Shown here: positions 34,146-45,846 of the stretch, in pieces | Layout of the letters: every line of letters begins with the position of its first letter | How positions within the stretch are numbered: position 1 is the first letter of the stretch | NCBI GenBank assembly: GCA_902729315.2 | Contig: LR746274.1 | Coordinates: 2,445,037-2,509,036 of the forward strand | Length of the DNA: 64,000 nucleotides | DNA from: Spirodela intermedia | Taxonomy: Eukaryota > Streptophyta > Magnoliopsida > Alismatales > Araceae | Reading direction: 5' to 3' | Made by a program: the position numbers and the translations under genes | Notes under the pieces: generated by a model | Databases searched by the model: none | What the model saw: only the letters and a program-made list of their open reading frames with translations | What the model was told of the DNA's origin: nothing

Positions 34146-35209
34146 ATGGTGGCGGGATCGTCATCCTCGTCGTCGTCCTTGTCTTCTCTGACATCCTACG
34201 GCGGTTTGTCGGAGGATGCCGGCGGCGTGAAGGGAGGCGGCGGCAGTTCCACCGTGGTGAAGTTCCTTTGCAGCTATGGTGGCAAGATCCTCCCGCGCTA
34301 TCCCGACGGGAAGCTCCGTTATGTGGGGGGAGACACCAGGGTTCTCGCCGTCGATCGCGCCCTTTCCTTCTCAGGTCCGCGCCCCCTCCCTCCTGGACTC
34401 TTTATTGTATTGCAGATCTTGTTCCAGTTTGTGAGTTTTCATTTATTGTTAACTTCGCGGGAGTAGATGTTGGTAGATGTTTGAGGGAGAGGCTTTTATT
34501 AGGGTTTTGTTAGACAGTTTATTCTCTCATTCAGTTCCTCTGTGATGTGGATGGGAACACGTCTCCGGAGAAGTGCCGTTATCAAGGGGTTTTGCATATA
34601 TTTATATAATGATTTATGTATGATTCCTTGATCTCTGTATTAACGTACGTTCTCCGGTGCTGTTTATGGATGGCAGAGCTATCGGCGAAAATGGCGGAGC
34701 TCTGCGGATGGGGGGTACCAGTGAGTCTGCGGTGCCAGCATCCGACGGAGGATCTCGATGCGCTCGTTTCCGTCACCTCTGACGAAGATCTTGACAACCT
34801 CCTGGAGGAATACGACGTCGCTGGCCGGGACAGGGACTCCCAGCACAAGGTCAGGGCCTTCCTCACCCCGCTCCACCCGCCGGCGGTAGCGAAGTACCCA
34901 GCTACACCTACTTTGTCAGCCAGCAAGGGGAAGAGCCCCTTCGTTCCCTCAGCCACCGCCCGTCCCGTCCACATCCAACAGCAACTGCAGAATCTCTCCT
35001 TAATTCCTCCCTCCTCCTCCCCAAGGCTTCCCTTCGGGCCCCCAGCGGCCGTTTGCTATGGCCACCGACTTTACCACCGCCAAGATCTCCACCATCGCGC
35101 CTGCATCATCCATGGCGGATCCAGTGGCTGCCCGGGCGCTTCATCCTACAGGTATCACCACCATCAGCAGCATCCCCATCTGATTCACCTCGGGAAACAC
35201 TGGCAGTAA
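34146..35209 (+). CDS. PB1-domain (octicosapeptide/Phox/Bem1p) protein
   Basis: Two exons, 34146-34374 and 34677-35209, with a 302-bp phase-1 GT-AG intron, giving 253 residues. Ser- and Gly-rich N-terminus, then a PB1 domain from about residue 35 to 125: VVKFLCSYGGKILPRYPDGK, RYVGGDTRVLAVDRALSFSE, LCGWGVPVSLRCQHPTEDLD and ALVSVTSDEDLDNLLEEYD. It has the acidic OPCA-type segment and the basic lysine of the first strand. The C-terminal half is low-complexity and His-rich, ending LIHLGKHWQ, which fits the YLIHNGNHW-type ending of plant members and supports the frame to the stop. PB1 domains mediate heterodimerisation. The partner and the role of this subfamily are not known to me. Confidence 0.88.
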
Positions 35210-35931
35210 CAGAGGCAGCGGGTGTCGAGCACGCTTCCTTTTTCTGCCCGTGTTGTTTTTTTCTCCTCCCCAATCGAACTGCAGAGAATGAACATAGACG
35301 TCAGTGTTTTAATCCGGCGCTGTACATCCGACTTGAATGAAAAGCATCACAGACATGGGCAGAAAGATCTGTCGGGAGAACTCTAAAAATCCGCACGAAA
35401 AACTGCGATCAATTCTCCCAGGGCAACGAATGCCATAAAGAGACTTCATTTTTTTCCTTCTGTGTAATTCCTGTGTGTGGGTGCATCTGCCCACCGCCTT
35501 CCCCAACCCCACCAATCCTCGCCAGCGTCGTCCCGTTCCCAACGGCGAATCCACCGTCGGCCGGTCTCGTTGCCCCCGTCTCCTTCTCTGATTTCTCTGT
35601 TCCCGGTCTCCGGCGGCCAACGTCGCCGTCTCCGTGTGCTTCCTGCTCCTCTTTGCTTCGTTTCATTGTTCTTAGCCTTTCCTTCTTTACTATTATCTGT
35701 TTCGATCGTATTTCTTTCTGTTCTTCGAGTTTTTCTCTGCATCTGGTTCCTCCTTTTTTCGCTTGGGTTCGTTTTAGTTGGCGATGGTGCAGTTTTCTTC
35801 ATGAGCACGTAAATCTGGCCTGTGATCTGAAACTGACGTCTTGCTTTCTCTCTCTGTGTTGGTTTCTTCCTCTGTCCAGGCAGGTGGTGCTGTCCTAGAG
35901 ACCGCGCGGAGACGGCTGTCGGGGATTGCCG

Positions 35932-36183
35932 ATGGAGAATTATTTCCGTTCTCAGGCCCCCCTCACAGGAGGCTTCCCTCCTTCCCACCCATTTCCTCTC
36001 CCCTCTCCGGCATTCGGCCTCCTCCCGCAGCCGCCGCCGCCGCCGCTTTTCTCGAAGCACACGCCTTATTTTCCTGCCTTTTACTTGAGAAAATCAAGGC
36101 CTCCACCTCCTCACTTTCCTTTCCTTCATAGACCAGAGCTCCTCGTCTGCCCTCTTCCTGAGCCAGACCCCCGTGTGGACTAG
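35932..36183 (+). CDS. Hypothetical proline-rich small protein
   Basis: An ATG in good context (GCCGATGGAG) opens an 83-residue frame that starts MENYFRSQAPLTGGFPPSHP and is rich in Pro and Phe. Upstream, GC-rich DNA at about 35480-35660 followed by a T-rich stretch ending in TTCCTCTGTCCAG at about 35880 looks like an untranslated exon, an intron and an acceptor. AATAAA at 36502 could be the polyadenylation signal. A second frame on the same putative transcript (36192-36506) contains a hydrophobic stretch. I recognise neither protein. It may equally be a non-coding transcript or an untranslated region. Confidence 0.25.
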   Translation: MENYFRSQAPLTGGFPPSHPFPLPSPAFGLLPQPPPPPLFSKHTPYFPAFYLRKSRPPPPHFPFLHRPELLVCPLPEPDPRVD

Positions 36184-36699
36184 TCACCACCATGCCAGCG
36201 TTTCCAAGGTTGACGGAGCTTGCAGGGTCTGGAGATGACGGCAGCGTGGCGGAAGGTCCATGCAGGTGTCTTAGTCTGCCGATCTTCGGGGTCCTCCGCC
36301 CAACCCACCTGCCTCTTCTGTTCATCGCCATTTCTCTATTCTTTTGCTTAGAGATGGGTAGAGGGAGATACGAGTATAGTAGTCGCCAACCTCCCCTGGC
36401 TCAGTCGGATCTTCTTTTTCTTAGTCAGAACGCAGAGAATAACCAGGATTTTATTTTTCTCCTTATTTTTTGTACAGTCATAGCCCATGTTTTTGTGAAT
36501 GAATAAATATACCCTCTAGAAACTGCTTCCAGAAACGAGAAACCGTGGGACTGCTGCCTTGAAAATGGCGGCCAGTTAACACCACTTTTTTTTAATTATT
36601 TTTCCACGTCAATAACTAGTTGTAGCATTATATAGAGTTTGGAGGGAATCATTTTTTAAAATAATTTTTTATATTATTATTTTAAAAAAATTGTCTTTT

Positions 36700-36970
36700 C
36701 AAATTGACTAGTCAAGAGAGACAGAAAAAGAGATTGTGAAAGGGACTCAAAGTGGCGGAAAAATATTGAGCATGCTTCTTTGGATGTCAACGAGCCTCGC
36801 GAAGGACCGGGCTTATTGTTTTAAAAAATAAAATTAAATCAGCCCTTTTTATTTGACCAGTTAAGGTGAGCAAAAATATTGAGCATGCTTTTTTGGCTGC
36901 CGGGCACATTATTTTTCAAAAATATTTAAAATCGGGCCTTTCAGTTTGACCAGTCAAGAGAGAGAGAGAG
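36700..36970. repeat. Degenerate tandem units before the C2-GRAM gene
   Basis: TTTGACCAGTCAAGAGAG-type text occurs near 36702, 36852 and 36946, and AAAAATATTGAGCATGCTT at about 36761 and 36873. These mark two to three diverged units of roughly 95-150 bp. No coding potential is seen. Confidence 0.45.
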
Positions 36971-37307
36971 AGGGAGTCTCGCACGTGAGGAAAATTTTCA
37001 TTCTATTTCATGGGCTGTCAACGAGTCTTAATGGGCCATGCTTAGCCCGGAGTCAATACTCTGGGCTGGACTCACTTCTGAACCCGGCCTGTACACTGGT
37101 TTGTCGATCAGTGAGTAGGATCATTGGCTTGATGACACGTGGACGAAGAACAAGCCGACTGGCCTTATCGGAGAATGGTTCCACAGTTCTCTAGAAGGAT
37201 TTCAAATTGATTCGAGCATGGTGGCAGAAATAACCGCCCACACACTCGCCCCCAGAAATGGCGGCAAGCTTGGGTCCCGTGTCGGTTCTTCCTCCCTCCA
37301 CGCAGCC

Positions 37308-37436
37308 ATGCCGCCGCCGTCGACGCCTCGGCACCGGCTCTGTCTCCACTGTGGCTTCTTGCGGCGCTCCCCCGGGTGGTTTCTTGTTCGCGTTGCTGGA
37401 CGGGGGTGGTGGCGGTGGGGGTGGAGGGGACAATGA
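37308..37436 (+). promoter_or_regulatory. Upstream ORF overlapping the C2-GRAM start codon
   Basis: An ATG at 37308 opens a 42-codon frame whose TGA stop (37434-37436) overlaps the main ATG (37433-37435) in an ATGA arrangement. If the transcript starts upstream of 37308, this would impose termination-reinitiation or leaky scanning on the main protein. Transcript start not known. Confidence 0.35.
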
Positions 37437-40400
37437 AGCTCTGCGTTTACGTGCTCGAGGCGAAGGGCCTGCGGGCGCAGGCGGAGACGTACGTGAAGTT
37501 GAAGGTAGGGAAGTACAGGTCAAGGACGAGGATGGTGAGTGTGGGAGCCGATCTGGTGTGGAACGAGGAGTTCGTGTTTAGGATGGAGGATGCGTGGGAG
37601 GTTGGCGACGGGGAGGAGGAAGAAGCGGACGGAGACCAGCTCTTGACTGTGAGGGTCTTCAGCAGGGATCAGACTAGGGGCGGGATTTTTGGTGGCGGGA
37701 ATAGGAGACTGCTGGGTAGGGTCGACGTTTGGCTCTCTACCGTTTTTGGAGATGAACGGCGGACCCTGCCGCCGACGTGGTTCCCTCTGAGGCGTCAGCG
37801 TGGCAGCGTATGTAAGCTGGATTGCGGTATTCTCCTTCCTAATGGGATTGGGCAAATTTCCATTCCAAGTTTCCTTGCTTCTTTTAATGATTCGTTGCCT
37901 ACCTCGCTATTGTTTCTTCCATATTAGTAGGTAACATGTGGTTTGGTTGCCTGTCACGTCGATCCTTTGCATATGGGGGATCGTCATCTTTATACCTTAA
38001 AACAAAATAACGTGGCAAATTTTGTATTTATGCATTACCGTACCTCTTTTCTGAACTCCGTTCTAATTTTTTTCCCATCTATTTCGGTAGTGGACTGTAA
38101 AAACTTGTTAGGGAAGTTTGAAATATGTTAAGCCAGTCATTTGGAAAGTCTTTGATAGAAGAGGAACCAAACTAAAATATTTCCTTTTTATCATACATTC
38201 AAGGTAGAGCTTTTGCATTATATACTCTCAGACTAGGAGTAGAATGAAAACAGCAAACATGTTGTCCAGGTTACCATGTATATATGCCTTTGAAATTAAC
38301 CCACCGCTGTGGCCTACAAGGATCCTACGAAAATAACTAATTGATTAGTTCCTATTCTACTGGAAACATTTTGAGTGTCTTAGAGGAACTTTCTGAAATG
38401 CGACTATTGCACAAACTTATGACGTTGTTTTCCCGTTCAAAAAAGTGATTTACACAGTTAACTTCGTGCACCCATTTTACACATAGAATTAGGAAAAAAA
38501 TGCAGAAAAGTAGAAATTGTACAATATTTGCCTTATGTGACACATTGGAATTATGTAGCTTCTGTTTTCACAGAATGAACAACCGTAAATGGATTAAAAA
38601 AATCAGCAAAAAATTTAAGTACCTAAAGATCCTGCTATGACATAGTAATTATGCTATCTATACCTGAGTCGTATAGCTGCTGATTTGCGATAGCTTGGGC
38701 CTTTTATGATGCAAAGACTAATTTTGATATATTTTTAGAAAGATGGAATTATTTTATGATCTTTTTGATGATACCATGGGATGTGAGTGATTTGTAGTCA
38801 TTTCTTTCTGTTTATTGCTGCCATTTCTTGAAAAAGGCATTGACGTTGAAATCATGATGATGCCACTTCACCATATAATTTTCTTAGTCATTTATTACAA
38901 TATCGCTGGGATGGGAGTTCTGTTCCACCATCATGATTTCAAGATCGATGCCTTTTTCCTTCATATGAGTCCACCACATTACTTCTATTGATTATGCCAA
39001 AAATTCTTTCTGATTTGAAAGAATTGGTGGTAATGAGGGTCATGTTTTTCATTGTTGTGCTTAAACAGTATTATATAGAGAATTCAAAGTATTTAATTTC
39101 TTTCCTATTCCAGATATTGGAGATGCAAATTTTATTTTAGTTTTGTTGGGATTCCAAGGACGTACTGATAAAAATTCAATAATGGAGGCTAATGATATAT
39201 AAATATACATTTGAAAATAATCCTCTTTGTTCCTTTCGAAGTAACCTATGATGTCTAAAGCTTTCACTCTATTCTCAGTAAATTCTCATGCTTTAATCCG
39301 AAATATTTTCTCATAAATGTATTACATCAGAGTTTGATCCGAAATTTATTGGACATCTTTTAAGGACTGATGTACTATTTGGGAAAAAATTAGTGCAGAA
39401 TTACAGCTATCTCAGTCTCAATATCTGTAAACTGATGCGTAAACATAGCTCTCAAATAAAGCTTTTGAAAATCACCCAGGAGGTTATTTTTAAAGTAATA
39501 GAAGACAGTGAGCTCTTTTTCTTTCTCAAGCCTAATTTTTTTTGACGATTATTCAGAAGCTATACTACATGGGAAATTTCATTTAAAGTGTTTTATTGAT
39601 TAAAGTCAAATAGACCGTTAAATTCGACTCTTCTTCTTAATCATAAATATTTTAGTGGATGTGTTGAAGAACGTGTCAAACAAATAAGGACGATACCTGA
39701 TAAAAATACATGAAAGGATTGAAAAGAACAGATTCCAGGACAATTAATGCTCCAATCATCACTTTCACGTTCAAAATCTTCCTTTGATCTATCTTCAGAA
39801 GTTATATATATTTTAACTGGAAGGCAGCAAGTTTTAAGTTCGAGGTTACTTTTTCGTATTCTAGATAATGATGTTGTAGATTATGGGAAAAAGAAGTTTT
39901 TTTTCTTGTTAACTGAGAGAAATGAAGATTCATATAGCGATAGGTGAAGTGTGTTGAATTTATTGGTCTATCCATCCCAAAAGAAATTAGCAATGAGTGG
40001 AGTGGACCCATCTTTTTAATCTCAGATTTACTTTTGTATTAAATAATCCAAGACTGTCTTAACAAAATTCAAATGATGCTAGAATGACTTTCAGGTCTCA
40101 AGCTTAATGAAAAAGTTACAATTCACCCCTTTACAGTTTTGTCGAGACTTGTATATCATCAAGTTTTGTCGATTTTAGGCATTCGCTTTTTTTGTAAGTG
40201 TTGTCCATATGCGATTCCATCTTACTTTTCTCTGTTCCATTACTCTAGGAGATCAAGATGTGAACAAAAACTTTATGGCTTTGCATGGATTTGAGATGAG
40301 TGGTTTTGGCGTACATTTCTTGTTGAAGACTCTTGAAACATGTAAAGTGAATGCTATTATTTTTCCGGTGGTTTTTGCATGAAAACGGGTGCAATAATCA

Positions 40401-43400
40401 TGTCGTTTGCTCCTCGTCTGCTTTTTTTTCTCTCTTCAAAATAAATGAATTTGAATGAATTTTAATGAATTCTAATGAATTTGAAAGATGTATACAATCA
40501 TGCGGGAACATCACCTTCATGGCAGCCTTATTTATGATGCTGTAATATGTTTCTGTTCGAATGCAGTAATATCTTTATCTTTTCAATGGGTTTGATGGAG
40601 CTATTGGCAGGATTTTGAATACGTTGTTTCACTCCGCAGGGAAAATTCTTCTCACTATGTCTCTGCATGGAAAGAGAATTGGAAAATCTATCACCATAAC
40701 ACCAGAGCCAAGAGATACTCATTCTTCACCTCATGCTATCAATGCCTATAATGACAGTCCTCATAAGGCACAGATGCATGAGTTTACACATCAGGGAACT
40801 ATCTCTTCAAAAAATGAACGCAAAAGACTCAACTCAGGTGATTCGGTGGTGGCACGTGATGGAAGACATCAAATACAGACTCTAGCTGGGCATTTTATAA
40901 AGAGGCTTCTCCATAGGAACGAAGAAAGCTGCACGTCAAAAACGAAATTTCATGATCAAGTGGTTATGGGTGATACAAATTCAGATGCTGAAAGTAACAG
41001 AAAGACCAATGACGGTATAGTCAATTTTGGAGAAGCGATTCAAAATCTGCAGTTGAGAGATAAAATACAAAACCCAGATAAATTACAAAGGGGAGTTCTT
41101 CTTCAGCATAGGTATGCTGTCTCATCCAAATATCTGAATATGCTCCTCTTCGAACCCAATTCACAGTTTAGACAAGATCTAGCTGAAATACAAGGGACCT
41201 CAGAGTACAAAGAAGAACCGTGGATGTGCAATTTTGGTGACAATCCTTCCTTAACACGAGTAGTTACCTACAGAAAGGCTGCGACAAAGTTGGTTAAGGC
41301 TGTTACCGTCTCAGAGGAGCAGGCCTACCTAAAAGCTGATGGAGAGGACTTCACAATTTTTTCCAGAGTGTTTACGCCTGATGCTCCATATGGAAATTGT
41401 TTCCATCTTGAGTTGATGTATAGAATCATCCCTGGTCAGGAGCTATCCTCACACGAACCATCTTCCCAGCTTATTGTATCCTGGGACTTAATTTTTTCCC
41501 AGAGCACTCTTGTTAGAAGTATCATTGAAGAAGGTATTAAGCAAGGTCTTGAAGAAAGTTTTGGACAGTTTGCAGACTTTCTATCGCAGAAGATTAGAAC
41601 AGTTGAGTCCACTGGGCTTACTTTGGACAAGAACCAGATATTAGCATCATTGCAGCTAAAGCACCGGTCAGATTGGCAGTTAGCTGTAAGCTATTTATGG
41701 AATTTTACTTTTGTCTCAACGGTTTTCATGGTTCTCTATGTTTTTGTGCACATTATTTTACCTGGATATGGATCAAAAAAGAGTTTGGAATTTGGATTCT
41801 TAGACTTACCTGACACATTAGGCGAGCTGATTACATCTGGGGTACTCTTTTTCCAAGGCCGGATTGTTTTCAAGATGATTTCACGCTTTATTAGAGCCAG
41901 AGTATGTAGAGGTGAGTCTGGATTTAGTTGAGCTTTTTTAGAGATGCCATCCATATATTTAAAGGATGACAATGGGAAATTGGTACGAATATTAGCCTTC
42001 GTTGATATAACTTCTGCATACTTGTTTTGCGGGTCGCTTGGTAGTTACGTAATGATTTTCTCTCTAGGAAGTGATCATGGGTTGAAAGCTCAAGGCCATG
42101 GATGGCTTCTTACTGTAGCCTTGCTCGAAGGAACTGCTTTGCCGTCAGTTAATTCAACTCGATTCTCTGCTCCATACGTCGTTTTCTTTTGTAATGGTAA
42201 AACTAGAACGAGTTCTGTGCAACTTGAAACAGTTGATCCTCAGTGGAATGGTTAGTTATGTCAATATACAGTCTTTATGGTTGATTTCACTTTACTTGTG
42301 CCTCTTTTGTTTGGGATATCTATTCAATGTTTTCTATTTCCAATTTCCCAGAGATACTGGAGTTTGATGCGATGCAAGAACCCCCTTCCATATTGACTGC
42401 AGAGGTCTTTGGTTTCGATGGCCCATCTAGCTTTGCTTCTTCTCTAGGACACGCAGAGATTAACTTCCTAAAGCAAACATCTGAGGAACTTGCTGACATG
42501 TGGGTTTCTCTTAATGGGAAATTGGGTCACGCGTCTAACAGCTTGCATTTAAGAATTTTCTTACGCAATACCAATGGAACTACAATTATTAAAGATTACT
42601 TGTCACAACTGGAGAAAGAAGTTGGGAAGAAGGTAATGGCTTTTGAAAATGCTGATTTATGTTTTGTCCCAGGTGAGCTGACCTAATATTTGTCAAACGA
42701 CAGATACACCACCAGTCGCCTCATAGGAACTCAATGTTTCAGAGGATCTTTGGACTGCCGGAAGAGGAGTTCCTCATCAACCATTTCTCGTGTCACTTGA
42801 AGAGAATGATGCCAGTTCAGGTCGTTTATGTGACTCCACAGATTGACTGCTTTAAACGATTGAGTGTGACGATCTAAAATGACATGTATCCTTGAATGCA
42901 GGGAAGGCTTTTTCTATCAATAAGGATAGTTGGGTTCTATTCCAACGTATTCGGTTATAGGACCAATTTCTTCTTTCTCTGGGAGGACATCGAAGATATA
43001 CAAGAGATTCCTTCGTCCTTTGCTACAATAGGCAGTCAGTCGTTGTTGATAACCCTGCGCAAGGATCGAGGCCTTGATGCTAGGCATGGTGCAAAGACTG
43101 TCGACGAAGAAGGAAGATTACAGTTCCAGTTCCAGTCATTTGCTTCATTCAATGCGGTCAGGGGGTATGGTTTAATTTAGCTTCTGACATGTCCTAGGAC
43201 TCATTTCATGTGCACATAGTTAAACTACGGTAAGATTCACCGAAAGCTTTGAGTTCCAAACGTGAAAATTCTTCTCACTTAAAGCTCCAGATATCAAAGG
43301 CATAATCCATACTTCCCAGAGTTTTGAATTCATCATGTCTGAATCACGAAGCTTATCTCACCTTCCTTCGAAAAGGTACAGCTAAAAGTTCTTAAATTAG

Positions 43401-44573
43401 CTTAGATCTAGACAAGTAGATCTCGGAGATCAAGTGCCATGTTCTTAGTCGAATCAAACCTTGGGAAATTTTCCTGTAAACAATCAGCGTCAGAATTGGT
43501 TTTCCTTTTTTTGTCTGGTATCTTGGTTTCTCTTGCTATTATTAGTGCGTCGGTAACTGGAGAAATATAAACAGAACTGAAATGGAGTTGACATCCTTCA
43601 AAGTACTGGGACTTCTCACACCCAGCTTGGAGCTTTATCTTCTCTGGAAAATTCCTCTTAAAATTTAGGCAGTTTGCCATGCCTTTGGTTCCAGTTCAGA
43701 TTCTCACAACAGACCCAATATTTCGTACAGCCCAGTGCACATTTTATGGTTGTTATTTGCATATTTAGAAATTATTTAACCATTGTCGACAGGACGATCA
43801 TGGCTTTATGGAAGGCAAGAACACTGAACCCTGATAAGTATGAGGTTGGCGGAAGCAGGTCGGATCCAGGTGGGGATTCCTCCCCATGCGATCTCTCCAA
43901 AGTTTACTCAGCGGAGGTTCATGTTAATGTGCGTGCAAGAAAAACCTCCACCCAATCCAAAGAAAGAAACTATATATAGTTTTGATTCTCAGCCTCTCTC
44001 ATCACTGCAGATGAACTCACTCTTGATGCTCTTTGGAGGAGGTCCCTTGGAGAAGAAGATAATGGAGAAAGTCGGCTGCCTAAACTATACCTCCACTGCA
44101 TGGGAACCCTTAAGACCCGACTCATTCCACAGAACGGTCAATTACAAGCTTAACCATCAAGTTTCAATCTTCGGAGGCGAGGTGACCAGCAAGCAGAGGA
44201 GAACGACCATCCCCAGTTCCAATGGTTGGGCGATCGATGAGACAATGGCTATCCGCGGTGTCCCATTTGGCAGCCATTTCAGGGTGAGTAAGCGAGCATT
44301 TCAGTGTCCCTAATTACCAGGTTTCTATATCCACATCACTTCCCTACATTCATGGTGCTGGCGCAGGTTCTTCTGAGGTACCAGGTCACACCTATCTCGT
44401 CTGAAGTGGCATGCCGGTGCGACATTTTAATGGGGATTATATGGACCAAGGGTGCCATATTTGAGAGGACGATCGCCAAGAACGTGCACGAAAAGCTGAG
44501 TCAGCGGTCGGAGGAGGTGCTCGACGTTGCCCAGTTAGAGATTGGGAGTATTTCATCGGGATCTTGTGGCTGA
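37433..44573 (+). CDS. C2-GRAM-VASt membrane protein, At5g50170-like
   Basis: Nine exons: 37433-37826, 40640-41911, 42068-42250, 42352-42632, 42704-42820, 42902-43164, 43793-43928, 44011-44283 and 44367-44573, giving 1041 residues. Order: C2 domain about 1-115, first VASt/DUF4782 domain about 295-455, hydrophobic helix about 480-505, second C2 about 560-710 (GHAEINFLKQTSEELAD), GRAM about 725-850 (FQRIFGLPEEEFL; GRLFLSIRIVGFYSNVFG), second VASt about 885-1025 (KIMEKVGCLNYTSTAWEP). Length and architecture match Arabidopsis At5g50170/At1g03370 proteins, which are thought to bind lipids or act at membrane contact sites. Exon 6 uses a donor after AGGGG (GTATGG), which leaves a Gly where relatives have Arg-Thr, so that junction is less certain. 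Intron 1 is 2.8 kb and holds a long foldback. A decayed copy of the last exon follows the stop. Confidence 0.9.
38831..38957 (+). other. Long imperfect foldback, miRNA-precursor-like
   Basis: Inside intron 1 of the C2-GRAM gene, 38831-38862 pairs with 38926-38957. 28 of 32 positions are Watson-Crick and one more is a G:U pair; the mismatches fall at two adjacent central positions and one near the loop. The loop is 63 bases. The core TTGAAATCATGATG pairs without a break. I do not match the arms to a plant miRNA that I know. It could be a microRNA hairpin, a small inverted-repeat element or a relic of one. Confidence 0.4.
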
Positions 44574-44664
44574 AAGGTGGCAGATTTTGTTAGAGGATCG
44601 CCAAGAGGGCCTATGAAAAAGCTGGTGAGCAGTCTGCTGAAGAGCGCCAGAGTGTCCTCCGAGG
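44546..44664 (+). pseudogene. Decayed duplicate of the last C2-GRAM exon
   Basis: Read from 44546, the DNA gives EYFIGILWLKGGRFC, a stop, then RIAKRAYEKAGEQSAEERQS. This aligns with CDILMGIIWTKGAIFER, TIAKNVHEKLSQRSEEVLD of exon 9 (about 44420-44530). It lies in a different frame from the protein above it and carries an in-frame TAG, so it is not translated as such. The last seven or so codons of the C2-GRAM protein are read through its start in the other phase. A GTAATC donor-like site follows at 44665. Confidence 0.6.
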
Positions 44665-45173
44665 TAATCTATGGTTATTTAAACTCAATCATCATTCACA
44701 TGATTAGGATTTCTGTCGACGTTGATCTTAGAAAGTAAGACATCCCTTTTATTTATTCCTATATACTTTGCTTTCGATCCTCCTCTCCATGCTTTGCTTC
44801 TCCCGGAGGAATCCCTGAATGCTTCATGACGGGCGGTCGTGATTGCCCAGAGTTTCATAAGAAAAAGTCTAAGCTTTTACTCGAGTCATACGAGAGCCCC
44901 CCTCGTCCTCCCCCCCCCATCTAACATCCATTTTGCAGCTCTGTATCCTGTTTATGTTATGAGAAATTGTTGTATAAATTAGAGGGTAATCTTCGGAATT
45001 TGATGGAGCACCATTAACTAGCTCTAAGCTAATCACAAGATCCACACACGCCCAACAGTGGACTACTTGGAATCTTCCGTCTCGGGGTGAATGTAGCAAC
45101 ACTCACATTGCTACTGACCCTTTGAAGAATCCAAGACTGAATTGCTGCTTAACCAGAATCAGATCATAAGAAC
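44665..45173. other. Spacer after the C2-GRAM gene
   Basis: No gene is supported. The text includes a C8 run at about 44911 and is otherwise mixed sequence; it probably contains the 3' untranslated region of the C2-GRAM gene. Confidence 0.4.
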
Positions 45174-45775
45174 ATGAAAACTATGGATATACGTGCATTC
45201 ATGATCATGTGCATATCGATGGCTCTTGGAGTTACTGTTGTGCTACGAAAGTTAGTCTCGTCATCGCCATGTTTTCCCCGAAGCAAGCAGTGACAGACCC
45301 GAGAGAGTAGAGCAGGTGGGAAAAAGAATGGCGGAATCTACCCCTGAGCTCCCTGCGACAGACAATTACCTCATGGCAAAGGCTTTTGAATCTTACAAGC
45401 AGAGGAAGCTACCCAGAAGAGAAGGAGATCGATGGAGATGTCGAATCCGCTGGAGAAATCATCAATCTGCCAGACGGAGGAGGAACACCGAGGCTGCTAC
45501 AGCAGATAGATGATCAGGTATTCTGGTTTATTCAATCTTCAGGTTTCTTCTTGATTTACAGGCTACACGACATGGAGCTCTCTCCATATTCAGGAACTGG
45601 GAAGCAGCTAAGATGGATGGTCAAGCCCTATCCCTGGCCCCCAGACGCCACCCCGACAGAAGTGGAATCGAAATGGGAGTCGCGTAGTACCTCTGTAATC
45701 GAAATGGTTTACCAGCAGCACCAGCAGCAGAGGTTGGTGGAGGAGGAGGAGAAGGGCCTGCCCCTACCTCTGTAA
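45174..45775 (+). CDS. Uncertain small gene, possible two-exon membrane peptide
   Basis: Two codon stretches look protein-like. An ATG at 45174 gives MKTMDIRAFMIMCISMALGV, a hydrophobic start; a GTTAGT donor at 45251 joined to an acceptor at 45399 would continue in phase as RGSYPEEKEIDGDVESAGE and then INLPDGGGTPRLLQQIDD. The frame stays open to 45775 with a WMVKPYPWPPDATPTEVESK segment and a Gln/Glu-rich end. A competing ATG frame (45328-45513) overlaps out of phase. I recognise no family. The model rests only on phase and composition. It is convergent with the next gene, 71 bp away. Confidence 0.25.
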
Positions 45776-45846
45776 GATCGGAGGGGGCGGTGGATTCTTC
45801 ACCGGTCGTCGTGTGGAAGCACAGAGGAAGGAGGAAGAAGAGCAAG

